Shown: positions 24,151 through 30,358 of the stretch, piece after piece
How positions within the stretch are numbered: the first letter of the stretch is position 1
Layout: each line of letters opens with the position of its first letter
Source of the DNA: a virus
Strand: one strand, 5' to 3'
DNA: 33,616 nt
Virus record (IMG/VR): IMGVR_UViG_3300044641_003476
Location: 1-33,616 of that record
Position numbers and translations under genes: made by a program
The notes under the pieces: generated by a model
What the model saw: only the letters and a program-made list of their open reading frames with translations
Database searches by the model: none
Told to the model about the DNA's origin: nothing

Positions 24151-24417
24151 TCACTCTCCCTTCGCATTCGCTAGCGCGGCCCTAATAGCCGCCAGCATCT
24201 CCGTGACACCTTCCTGCGTGTCATCATCCTCGAACCCGTCAATAAACGCCTCTGCCCGCTCCAGCGCCTCCAGCAGGTCAGAGACAGACACCCGCGCGGC
24301 CCTCGTTTCGCGAGCCAAGACGCGCATATATGCGCCAGCCGCGCCTTCCAGCGTGTCCGCTGCATCGATCAGCGTTTCATTAACGGAATACAGCGTGTCC
24401 AAAACATTCCGTTTCAT
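24151..24417 (-). CDS. Hypothetical helical protein, tandem paralogue B (88 aa)
   Basis: The start at 24417 makes an ATGA overlap with the DUF7249-like gene. It is a paralogue of the gene that follows, sharing the N-terminal AAD.LE..AGA.MR block, a central LL.ALE helix and the C-terminal ANAKGE. The divergence is large enough that the duplication is not recent. It is more acidic than its partner (IDGFEDDDTQEG). Function unknown. Confidence 0.65.
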   Translation of the reverse strand: MKRNVLDTLYSVNETLIDAADTLEGAAGAYMRVLARETRAARVSVSDLLEALERAEAFIDGFEDDDTQEGVTEMLAAIRAALANAKGE

Positions 24418-24674
24418 GCGTCCGCCTCCTCGCGCCAATCCTCGATCATGTGTTCCGCTATCTCGCGCCAGTTCACATCCGAGAGGAACGCCTCGGCATA
24501 GTCCAGCGCCAGCCCGGAAGCCTGTTCCGCCACCGTCTCCAGCGCCATCTCCCGCAGGCTCTGGCCCAGATCGTAGGCGTCCAGATCGTTATCCGACGCG
24601 CCGTCATAGCTGTCGAACATCTCCAGATTAACGCGCCATGTCGCGTAGTTCGTCCATCCGTTATATTCGCTCAT
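24414..24674 (-). CDS. Conserved phage protein, NGWTNYATW type (86 aa)
   Basis: The opening YNGWTNYATWRVNLEMFDSY matches the small phage family with N-G-W-x-N-Y-x-T-W near the start (DUF7249, from memory). The rest is acidic helix (LREMALETVAEQASGLALDY) ending DWREEADA. Joined by ATGA to the next gene. Function unknown in the family. Confidence 0.75.
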   Translation of the reverse strand: MSEYNGWTNYATWRVNLEMFDSYDGASDNDLDAYDLGQSLREMALETVAEQASGLALDYAEAFLSDVNWREIAEHMIEDWREEADA

Positions 24675-24675
24675 C

Positions 24676-24828
24676 TTAATTCCCCTTCGCTGTCGCGTTA
24701 AACCGCTGCAGCCACTGCAGCGCCGTCAAAACCTCATACCGCGCACGATCCACAGCACCCGCCGTCCGAGACGAAAACGTCTCCAGCACAGGCTTACCCG
24801 TCTCGCGGCTAACGATAATCCAACCCAT
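24676..24828 (-). CDS. Small conserved phage protein, MGWIIVSRETGKPV type (50 aa)
   Basis: GGGAGA lies upstream of the ATG. Sequence MGWIIVSRETGKPVLETFSS begins with two strands, then a helix (AGAVDRARYEVLTALQWLQR). The pattern 'ViV.reTGkPv.etFs.r..A' is familiar from small phage proteins. Function unknown. Confidence 0.65.
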   Translation of the reverse strand: MGWIIVSRETGKPVLETFSSRTAGAVDRARYEVLTALQWLQRFNATAKGN

Positions 24829-24841
24829 CACACAATCTCCC

Positions 24842-24919
24842 TCAGATAAGCGCCAGAACGGCGACGATGACTACCAGCGCGGCAACGGCCAGCGCGGATT
24901 GCAGGCGGCTTTCGGTCAT
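24842..24919 (-). CDS. Transmembrane micropeptide (25 aa)
   Basis: The ATGA overlap with the upstream stop (24916-24919) supports this very short frame. It reads MTESRLQS followed by ALAVAALVVIVAVLALI, a single membrane helix ending at the stop. Comparable to the 23-aa peptide at 21504. Membrane microproteins of this size in phages may modulate host membrane enzymes; no function is shown here. Confidence 0.5.
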   Translation of the reverse strand: MTESRLQSALAVAALVVIVAVLALI

Positions 24920-25227
24920 GCCGCACCCGCCTTCCGCAGCGCGTCCCGGACAATTTCGAATGTTCCGTTTGGATAACCGGCGCCGCTTTCGTTCATGGCC
25001 CATGCGTCCAGTTCCACCAGTGCCGCCAACAGATCAGGCGCGGCGGCAATCAGCGCGGCGTTGGCTGCTGCAATACCCTGATCACGGTTCGCCAAAACAT
25101 CCGTTGGCAGATTATTGACGGTGCAAATGTGACCGCCGATCATGTGGCCCAGCATCCGAATGTTATACTGGCGGTGCGTGTGGTCGCCCTCATACGTCCA
25201 CGGCCCCGGTGCGTGACCCCCGCTCAT
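24916..25227 (-). CDS. Conserved phage protein of the HAPGPWTYE type (103 aa)
   Basis: The start makes an ATGA overlap with the first gene of the operon. It has HAPGPWTYEG near the N-terminus and the ANAALIAAAPDLLAALVELD helix, an arrangement I know from a very common family of small phage and prophage proteins. The family has no established function. It ends with a helical segment (FEIVRDALRKAGAA). Confidence 0.8.
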   Translation of the reverse strand: MSGGHAPGPWTYEGDHTHRQYNIRMLGHMIGGHICTVNNLPTDVLANRDQGIAAANAALIAAAPDLLAALVELDAWAMNESGAGYPNGTFEIVRDALRKAGAA

Positions 25228-25523
25228 GCCGCCACCTTCAGCACATAACGGTCAACAATCGCCTGCGCGCGCTCCACCTGTTCCGCCGGGAAGTGTTCCG
25301 GGAAAGAAACGACCACGCACTGCGCGGCGCAATCCTCCTCATACCAGCACGACGAACCCGACCAGTAAGCCGCATAATCGCGCATTGCCTCCTGCACCCG
25401 GCCCAACAATTCCGGGCTTACCCAGATGCCGCCATGCGATGCAGTCGATACATACACGATGCCCTCTGCGATGGTCTCTTCGTCCTGCACAATGCCCCAA
25501 GGGCTGCTCTTACCAACAAACAT
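25224..25523 (-). CDS. DUF7007-like phage protein (99 aa); first gene of the leftward operon
   Basis: Pattern: SSPWGIVQDEETIAEGIVYV, then STASHGGIWVSPELL and CWYEEDCAAQCVVVSFPEHF. The W-G-x-x-Q, S-T-x-S-H-G-G and W-Y-E-E-D elements resemble the DUF7007 family (from memory). Function unknown. A GGGAG site precedes the start, and the AT-rich control region lies directly upstream, so this is probably the first gene transcribed leftwards. Confidence 0.75.
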   Translation of the reverse strand: MFVGKSSPWGIVQDEETIAEGIVYVSTASHGGIWVSPELLGRVQEAMRDYAAYWSGSSCWYEEDCAAQCVVVSFPEHFPAEQVERAQAIVDRYVLKVAA

Positions 25524-25671
25524 ACATGCTCCCTACGTTCAGCGGCTCGTCAAGAAACCGCTACGCATCCGTAATCGCGTCAGTGTTTTTCTGCAACTAC
25601 AATCAGCAGCATAAACGGATGTATTTATAACCGATGCCGGATTTATACGAAAATCAACGCAAGCCTGTATG

Positions 25672-25686
25672 ATACACTGTATCACA
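25672..25686. promoter_or_regulatory. Perfect 15-bp dyad TGATACACTGTATCA
   Basis: TGATACA and TGTATCA are perfect inverted arms around one central base, the form of a repressor operator. It lies about 150 bp upstream of the first gene of the leftward operon, and TATAAA (minus strand, 25649-25644) lies downstream of it in the direction of transcription. Confidence 0.55.
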
Positions 25687-25796
25687 AAACACCTAAGTCA
25701 CTGCAATCACACGGGAAAACCTATTTATTAAGAAACCCTTAATCATACGGACTAAGCCATTGAAAACGAACGAAACAAACGGAAAACGGCAAAAAA

Positions 25797-25813
25797 CATA
25801 CAGGGGCTGTATG
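25797..25813. promoter_or_regulatory. Perfect 17-bp dyad with CTGTATG arms
   Basis: CATACAG (25797-25803) and CTGTATG (25807-25813) are perfect inverted arms around GGG. The arms share the CTGTAT core with the other dyad and with three isolated copies at 25911, 26022 (inverted) and 26095. Confidence 0.55.
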
Positions 25814-26138
25814 ATTGATAACCTCTTCAAAACACAGGACAAAACGGCCGTTAATGTGAAAATAAAACGGATTTTAAAAATATAGAGCCCTATAGATATA
25901 GCCATACCCCCTGTATTAGTTAACCAACACATTAAAAATCCTACTGGGGTTATATATTTATTTTCTGTTTTATTTATAATAATAATAAGGAAAAGAGATA
26001 TAAAAACAAAGGCTTGGGACTCATACAGAGGCCGTTTTATTTGGCGTTTTTCCGTTTGAAAAAACGTTTTATGCAATGAAATCAGCGGCTTAGACTGTAT
26101 TACTGCACGTTACGTTAAACCGGCGCTTCATCCGTTAA

Positions 26139-26314
26139 TTCAGCCGGGTGACAGGCTCTGGCGGCGGGTGGTGCTGAGCGATGTGCGGGCCGGCCTATGC
26201 TGTTCAACCGGGCCAGACATGCTCTGGCGGCATGGCCGATTTTAAAGCCCGCTGAACGCCGTTCGTGGCGTCCGGGCCTGCCTATGCGGTTCAATGCCGG
26301 ACAGGCGCTGCGCG
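26139..26314. repeat. Three GC-rich imperfect repeats
   Basis: Units begin at about 26139, 26203 and 26290. Units 1 and 2 share TTCA-CCGGG and an identical GCTCTGGCGGC. Units 2 and 3 share GCCTATGC-GTTCAA with one mismatch in fifteen. Spacing is 64 and 87 bp, so the array is not a simple coding repeat. An ACGCC/GGCGT hairpin lies at 26256-26271. Confidence 0.5.
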
Positions 26315-26340
26315 GTGCCTCTGGGGCGCTGCGGCAGGGC

Positions 26341-26371
26341 AAAAGAAAAGCCCGCCGGGTTAGGGCGGGCT
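26341..26371 (-). terminator. Intrinsic terminator of the small early block
   Basis: On the minus strand AGCCCGCC, a 7-base loop and GGCGGGCT form an 8-bp GC-rich stem followed directly by TTTTCTTTT (A-rich 26341-26349 on the plus strand). It lies 22 bp past the last gene of the block, in the right direction. Confidence 0.85.
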
Positions 26372-26392
26372 AGTGGGGGTGGGGCTGAGCTA

Positions 26393-26680
26393 TCAGGCGA
26401 TGCGCTGTATCCCCAGCCCTGATTTATCGCACCAAAGGCGATAGGTGGTGCCTGCCGGCGAGGCGAACGTGCCACCCCTCCCGGTTTGCCAGTAATCCTG
26501 TGCGCCCAGCCAAAGGCCCTTCTCGTGCACGTAACACCCGAATTCAAACATGCGGTGCAGGCGGCTGCCCCATGGGTGGGGGTTGATATACCGGGCTCGG
26601 CCCCCGTCGCGGGCGACTCGCTCGCTCTCGGCATAGCCTGCCTGCAATGCGGCGTAATCAGCGTTTGTCATCTTGGCCAT
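26393..26680 (-). CDS. Hypothetical early protein (95 aa)
   Basis: AGAGAGGAACCAGC precedes the ATG. The sequence begins with a helix (TNADYAALQAGYAESERVAR) and continues with an aromatic-rich segment (FEFGCYVHEKGLWLGAQDYW) containing several Trp and Tyr and ending at RLWCDKSGLG. This may be a small beta-rich ligand- or protein-binding fold. It is the last gene before the intrinsic terminator. No family recognised. Confidence 0.7.
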   Translation of the reverse strand: MAKMTNADYAALQAGYAESERVARDGGRARYINPHPWGSRLHRMFEFGCYVHEKGLWLGAQDYWQTGRGGTFASPAGTTYRLWCDKSGLGIQRIA

Positions 26681-26710
26681 GATGCTGGTTCCTCTCTTTG
26701 CGTTTCGACG

Positions 26711-27016
26711 TTAATAACGAACACCGGGGCATTCGGGCAGGTCAGCGACGATTGCCGCCAGAGGCTCCCAAGTAATGCCTTCGCGCCATGAAACGCCGTA
26801 GGTGCCATATTCCGACGTGGTGGCGGTGCAATGGCCCCAGCCATTGCGCGTGGTCATATCCCAAACGCTCTGCAAACGGTCGCGCAAAGCGTCGGGAGCG
26901 TCGGCGATACGTTCGGCCAAACGCGCGAGGGCTTGCGTCGGCGTGTCGCCAGTAACGTAAACCGGGCGATACTTGCCGAGAAAATAGGCGGAAGCGGTGT
27001 AGGTGGTGGTGCTCAT
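26711..27016 (-). CDS. Hypothetical early protein (101 aa)
   Basis: AAGGGAAAC precedes the ATG. The N-terminus looks beta-rich (TTYTASAYFLGKYRPVYVTG), followed by a helix (TQALARLAERIADAPDALRD) and a Gly/Trp-rich C-terminal part (GHCTATTSEYGTYGVSWREG). No catalytic motif. A GC-rich hairpin and a 16-bp palindrome lie just upstream. Confidence 0.68.
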   Translation of the reverse strand: MSTTTYTASAYFLGKYRPVYVTGDTPTQALARLAERIADAPDALRDRLQSVWDMTTRNGWGHCTATTSEYGTYGVSWREGITWEPLAAIVADLPECPGVRY

Positions 27017-27034
27017 GGTAATGTTTCCCTTGCT

Positions 27035-27073
27035 TCACATTGCAATGTGATGGGGGAGGTTCGCGCCTCCCCC
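27035..27073 (-). other. Intercistronic palindrome and GC hairpin
   Basis: TCACATTGCAATGTGA (27035-27050) is a perfect 16-bp palindrome. Next to it, GGGGGAGG (27052-27059) pairs with CCTCCCCC (27066-27073) across a 6-base loop. No T run follows on the minus strand, so it may be a weak terminator, an RNA-stability element or a processing site between two early genes. Confidence 0.6.
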
Positions 27074-27080
27074 GGTGTGG

Positions 27081-27308
27081 TCAGGCGGTCAGGCCGCAAG
27101 CCTCGATGAACCGGGTGCGGTCAAAGCGGGTGTTGTCGCTGTGCAGCTGGTCGGCCAGCCGCAACGCCACAGTGCGAACGCCTAGGCGCTCTCCAGCAAG
27201 TGCCGCGCGGGTGCTGGCGCAAACGGCCATAGGGGAGGACTCCCGCTCAATGTCGGCCAGTAGCTCGCTGATGGTGGCGGCAATCATCACATAATCTTTG
27301 CGTGTCAT
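27081..27308 (-). CDS. Conserved small phage protein, MTRKDYVMIA type (75 aa)
   Basis: AAAGGAACCAGAACC precedes the ATG at 27308. The sequence has MTRKDYVMIAATISELLADI at the start, a central Ala-rich helix (LGVRTVALRLADQLHSDN) and NTRFDRTRFIEACGL at the end. The opening and the F-D-R-x-R-F-x-x-A-C-G ending are a common phage pattern with unknown function. All helical. Confidence 0.78.
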   Translation of the reverse strand: MTRKDYVMIAATISELLADIERESSPMAVCASTRAALAGERLGVRTVALRLADQLHSDNTRFDRTRFIEACGLTA

Positions 27309-27333
27309 GGTTCTGGTTCCTTTCAGGGATGGT

Positions 27334-27534
27334 TCAGGCAAGGCCAAGCTTCTTGTGCGCGTCTTCCATGCTGCTGGCATAGAACCCGACGACCCTTCCG
27401 GGCATGGTTGTCGCTGGCCCGTTCAGGTAGCTCACCCAATATTCGCGGCCCGGAACGTTGCGTTGGCGTGGCCAATATGTGTCGCAGCAAAGCCAGAGGG
27501 TGCCGTCGGCTTGCTCAATGGTGGTGCGTGTCAT
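27334..27534 (-). CDS. Hypothetical early protein (66 aa)
   Basis: GAAAGGAACGACC precedes the ATG. It is short with several Trp, Tyr and Cys: LWLCCDTYWPRQRN, then REYWVSYLNGPATTMPGRVV and a final helix (ASSMEDAHKKLGLA). Likely a small beta-sheet domain with a C-terminal helix. The CC pair could bind a metal, but no partner ligands are obvious. Confidence 0.68.
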   Translation of the reverse strand: MTRTTIEQADGTLWLCCDTYWPRQRNVPGREYWVSYLNGPATTMPGRVVGFYASSMEDAHKKLGLA

Positions 27535-27555
27535 GGTCGTTCCTTTCGTGGTGGC

Positions 27556-27577
27556 GGGCCGGCGCTGTGGCCGGCCC
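27556..27577 (-). other. Intercistronic GC hairpin
   Basis: GGGCCGGC pairs perfectly with GCCGGCCC across a 6-base loop, the same 8-bp/6-base geometry as the hairpin at 27052-27073. It lies between two early genes, without a T run. Confidence 0.6.
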
Positions 27578-27585
27578 TGTGGTGG

Positions 27586-27789
27586 TTAGGCGTGGGCTTG
27601 GCCGGTGAGCTTTTCGATCAAAGCGGCGGCAGCGGCATAGTCGCCTTCGTAATGCTCTTGCATCGCGGCGTTGCCAGCCCGCGCACCCTTCAGGGCTTCA
27701 GCCCGCGCTTCATATGCTGCGGCGTTCAAAGCCATCTTGATGCGGAGATACTCGGCGAAGGTGACTTCGAGAGTGACTGAATTAAGCAT
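27586..27789 (-). CDS. Hypothetical early protein (67 aa)
   Basis: AAAGGGAACCAG directly before the ATG at 27789 sets the start. The protein is a short strand (LNSVTLEVTF) followed by two long Ala/Glu helices (EYLRIKMALNAAAYEARAEA and the region ending LIEKLTGQAHA). It is the first gene of the small early block. No known family. Confidence 0.68.
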   Translation of the reverse strand: MLNSVTLEVTFAEYLRIKMALNAAAYEARAEALKGARAGNAAMQEHYEGDYAAAAALIEKLTGQAHA

Positions 27790-27832
27790 CTGGTTCCCTT
27801 TCCACTCAGGCGGCACCGTTGCCGCGCCGCCA

Positions 27833-27860
27833 GAAATACCGCAATCAGCAATAGCGTCAA
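27833..27860 (-). promoter_or_regulatory. Candidate leftward promoter of the small early block
   Basis: Minus-strand TTGACG (27860-27855) and TATTTC (27838-27833) are separated by 16 bases, 44 bp upstream of the first gene. The -10 is weak. A second TTGACG lies just upstream. Confidence 0.35.
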
Positions 27861-27966
27861 CCGTAAACGTCAACAACCATCACCAGATGCGGACATATAT
27901 TCAGCCGGATGTGGTGCAATGCCCTGCCCGTTTCCGGCTGGGGGCGGCTCTGGCACTGCCCGCGCA

Positions 27967-27989
27967 CCCCCACCCACCCACTCGCGCCC
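27967..27989 (-). other. G-quadruplex motif 1
   Basis: The minus strand has four G runs of at least three bases with loops of 7, 1 and 1 (plus-strand C runs at 27967-71, 73-75, 77-79 and 87-89), fitting the standard G3+N1-7 rule. Confidence 0.6.
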
Positions 27990-28060
27990 GCGAGCCGCAG
28001 CTTTTATCCTATATATACCCACTCTCCCCCACATTTCGCTCCAAATCCGTTCCGGCCACA

Positions 28061-28091
28061 CCCCGACCCCCCACCCCCTAAAACACCCCCC
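28061..28091 (-). other. G-quadruplex motif 2, four runs of four to six G
   Basis: C runs at 28061-64 (4), 28067-72 (6), 28074-78 (5) and 28086-91 (6) give minus-strand G runs with loops of 2, 1 and 7. It abuts the rightward promoter candidate of the terminase genes. Confidence 0.7.
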
Positions 28092-28121
28092 TTTCGTTTT
28101 AACTGTGGTTCCATATATAAT
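28092..28121 (+). promoter_or_regulatory. Candidate rightward promoter of the packaging genes
   Basis: TATAAT at 28116-28121 is a perfect -10 in an AT-rich patch, 24 bp before the small terminase start. The -35 (TTTCGT, 18 bases upstream) is poor, so an activator or phage factor may be needed. Confidence 0.4.
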
Positions 28122-28145
28122 AATTTATTGCGCTGAACGGTTTGG

Positions 28146-28664
28146 ATGATTATGTTTGCTGGCATGGATGATTTAGACACGATAACCGCTGAGGATCGGG
28201 ATGCGATTTTCGCGCGTGTTTATGTTGAGCAGCGTGCGTTGAAGAAAGGGAACGCGGCTGAGATTGCGTGTGTCAGGGCTGGGATTACGAGTCCTGAGTT
28301 GAACATGTCGATTGTTGCATCGAGGCAGCTTGCGCGGCCTGAGGTTCAGCGTTTGATTATGGCGGCTGAGGCTTCGGGGGTTGAGGTTGAGCGCCGGGAA
28401 TACACGCGGGATTTGTTTTTGGATGAGTTGCAGGCTGTGGTTCAGGCGGCGATGGACAAGGGTGCGTATCCGAGTGCGATTAGTGCGGTGAAGACGCAGG
28501 CGCAGTTGCTGGGGATGTTGGATCAGACGGTGAATGTGAACCACTCGGTGAGTGCGAAGGATCTGGATTTGGCGACGCTCAGGGCGATGGTTGCGGATCG
28601 TGCGAGGCCTGTGAATGTGATTGAGGCGACGTTGGTTCGTGGGATTGGGGATGGCGATGACTGA
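28146..28664 (+). CDS. terS: Terminase small subunit
   Basis: The N-terminal half has the shape of small terminase DNA-binding regions: FARVYVEQRALKKGNAAEIA, then CVRAGITSPELNMSIVASRQ and RPEVQRLIM. The second half, LDELQAVVQAAMDKGAYPSA followed by AVKTQAQLLGMLDQ, is the coiled oligomerisation part seen in many phage small terminases. It recognises the packaging site and loads the large subunit. At 172 aa it is typical in length and lies just upstream of the large subunit. The ribosome site is weak; the downstream ATGs (28152, 28164) are possible alternatives. Confidence 0.82.
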   Translation: MIMFAGMDDLDTITAEDRDAIFARVYVEQRALKKGNAAEIACVRAGITSPELNMSIVASRQLARPEVQRLIMAAEASGVEVERREYTRDLFLDELQAVVQAAMDKGAYPSAISAVKTQAQLLGMLDQTVNVNHSVSAKDLDLATLRAMVADRARPVNVIEATLVRGIGDGDD

Positions 28665-28818
28665 GACGGAGAAGGACGCGCGGATTGCGAAGTTGGAGGC
28701 GGAGTTGCATCGAATGCATCGGCGCCATTCGGAGATGGCGCAGTACGCGGCGTTTTGGATGGACGAGTATCTGCGTATAGTGGATGCTCAGCAGCGCGCG
28801 GATTTGGCTGCCGGATGA
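28657..28818 (+). CDS. Small coiled-coil protein between terminase subunits (53 aa)
   Basis: It overlaps the small terminase stop by eight bases, with GGGG six bases before the ATG (an ATG at 28651 is possible), and its stop overlaps the large terminase start in an ATGA. MTETEKDARIAKLEAELHRM is classic coiled coil and continues HRRHSEMAQYAAFWMDEYLR. Coupling to both terminase genes suggests a packaging accessory; this is inference. Confidence 0.65.
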   Translation: MTETEKDARIAKLEAELHRMHRRHSEMAQYAAFWMDEYLRIVDAQQRADLAAG

Positions 28819-30350
28819 ACGACGACCTGACGCTGGATGAATTGCTGGCGGAGTTGGTTTCCCGCGAGGAGGCTATATCGTCGTTTGCGAAGTATGTTGA
28901 GTATGTGAGTGGGTTAGCGCCGCCGCCGCATTTGCGGTTGGTGTGTGAGAAGCTGGATGCGGTTGCGCGCGGTGAGATCCGCCGTTTGATGATTAGCATG
29001 CCTCCGGGTCACGGGAAGTCGTTTGCGGCGTCGCACTATTTCCCGGCGTATTATTTGTCGAAAAACCCTGACCGGAACGTCATATTCGCCACCCATAAAC
29101 AAGAGTTGTCGGATTCGTTTGGTTTGAAGGTGCGCAACGTCATCAAGGGAGACGAGCACCGTCGGCTGTTCCCGGGCGTTGGGATTAGTGCGGATAAGAC
29201 GGCGGCTGGGGAGTGGATGACGACGGGGACGGGTGGTTATCACGCGACGGCTGTTGGCGCGAACGTGACGGGTCGCCGTGGGGACATATTGATTGGGGAC
29301 GATTTGCTGTCTGGGATTCAGGCGGCGGAGAGTGAGAGTGAGCGTAACAAGTTGTGGTCGTGGTATGGCGCGGATTTTTTCACGCGTCGGAAGAACAAGG
29401 ACACGCCGATAGTTTTGATTGGGACGCGCTGGCATCTGGGTGACCACATGGGTCGTCTGGATCAGGCGGAGAGGGATGGTGAGGGGGAGAAGTGGGAGCG
29501 GGTGATATTGCCCGCTATGGCGGTGGATAAGGACATTCTTGGGCGCAAGCCCGGGGATGCACTGTGGCCGGAGCAGTTCCCGAAAGAGGAACTTGAGAAC
29601 ATCCGCCGCCAGCCATCGACGACGTCTAGGATCTGGTCGTCGTTGTATCAGCAGAACCCGGTGGTTGATGATGGGGGTATCATCGATCAGACGTGGTTTA
29701 AGTGGTGGCGCTCCCCCGAGCCGCCGAAGGTGAAGTATGTTTTGCAGGCGTGGGACACGGCGCTGACGGCGAATAAGACGTCGGCGTTTAGCGCGTCGAC
29801 GACGTGGGGTGTGTTTGACGACGACAATGGGATTCCGAACCTGATTTTGCTGAGTGTGTGGCGGGAGCGGGCTGAGTGGCCGATTCTGAGGCGCATGGTG
29901 CAGCGGATGGCGACGGACTATCGGGACGATAACTATAAGATGCCGATCAAGGCATCGCGGGAAAGGGCGCCGGATACGGTGCTGGTGGAGGCGAAGGCGA
30001 ACGGTCAGATGCTGATACAGGATCTGGGGAGAGCGGGGATTGTGGCGACGCCGTTTAACCCGGATAAGTTCGGCGATAAGATTGCGCGTGTGCGGCTTGT
30101 GACGGATTTGATTGAGAACGGTCGGGTATGGCTGCCGACGATGAAGAATTCGCCGGATCAGTTGAGGCCGTGGGCGCGGGATTTTATGGAGCAGTGCGTG
30201 CAGTTTCCGGCGGCGGATTCGCGGGACTGGGTCGACACGATGACGATGGCGTTTTTGCGGATTAAGCAGAGTGGCTGGGTGGCGAACACGGAAGATCCGT
30301 ATGAACCCGTGTATGACACGCCGCTTGAGCGTGTTGAGTTTTATTGGTAA
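28815..30350 (+). CDS. terL: Terminase large subunit (ATPase and nuclease)
   Basis: The ATGA overlap at 28815-28818 fixes the start. The ATPase domain has Walker A MPPGHGKS at residues 62-69, Walker B ILIGDDLL at 158-165 and the GTRWH coupling motif at 203-207. The nuclease domain shows QAWDTALTANKTSAF (Asp313), VLVEAKANGQ (Glu392) and DWVDTMTMAF (Asp474), the expected acidic triad. The enzyme cuts concatemers and pumps DNA into the procapsid through the portal encoded next. Length is normal (511 aa). Confidence 0.96.
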   Translation: MNDDLTLDELLAELVSREEAISSFAKYVEYVSGLAPPPHLRLVCEKLDAVARGEIRRLMISMPPGHGKSFAASHYFPAYYLSKNPDRNVIFATHKQELSDSFGLKVRNVIKGDEHRRLFPGVGISADKTAAGEWMTTGTGGYHATAVGANVTGRRGDILIGDDLLSGIQAAESESERNKLWSWYGADFFTRRKNKDTPIVLIGTRWHLGDHMGRLDQAERDGEGEKWERVILPAMAVDKDILGRKPGDALWPEQFPKEELENIRRQPSTTSRIWSSLYQQNPVVDDGGIIDQTWFKWWRSPEPPKVKYVLQAWDTALTANKTSAFSASTTWGVFDDDNGIPNLILLSVWRERAEWPILRRMVQRMATDYRDDNYKMPIKASRERAPDTVLVEAKANGQMLIQDLGRAGIVATPFNPDKFGDKIARVRLVTDLIENGRVWLPTMKNSPDQLRPWARDFMEQCVQFPAADSRDWVDTMTMAFLRIKQSGWVANTEDPYEPVYDTPLERVEFYW

Positions 30351-30358
30351 GGATAGTC

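Larger units (their letters stand above)
25524..26340. other. Gene-free control region, candidate origin or operator array
   Basis: No credible gene is seen. Positions about 25615-26115 are strongly AT-rich, unlike the GC-rich surroundings, and carry two perfect dyads, seven CTGTAT copies and several AAAACGG copies. AATAAAACGG (25861-25870) is inverted as CCGTTTTATT at 26032-26041, flanking a 161-bp core. Positions 26120-26340 are GC-rich with three imperfect repeats. The only long frame in the AT-rich part uses a TTG start without a ribosome site and is dismissed. The region lies upstream of the long leftward operon, so it should at least hold its promoter. Confidence 0.6.
27790..28145. other. 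Intergenic region between early block and packaging genes
   Basis: No gene is supported. It contains divergent promoter candidates (one leftward at 27833-27860, one rightward at 28092-28121), a GC-rich dyad around 27809-27830, and two C-rich stretches whose minus strand has G-quadruplex motifs. Transcription must diverge from here, as genes run leftward on one side and rightward on the other. Confidence 0.7.

Noticed and set aside
25693-26076. 127-aa hydrophobic frame in the AT-rich region
   Set aside because: Begins with TTG, no ribosome site, and its Phe/Ile/Leu/Lys composition is what AT-rich noncoding DNA produces.
26115-26342. 75-aa minus-strand frame with repeated RIGRP-like segments
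   Set aside because: Overlaps the imperfect repeats, has no ribosome site, and the repeat spacing (64 and 87 bp) is not consistently a multiple of three.
28146-30350. Strong G-over-C skew as independent evidence for an origin near 28 kb
   Set aside because: The skew follows the coding strand in both directions, so transcription or codon use explains it as well as replication does.
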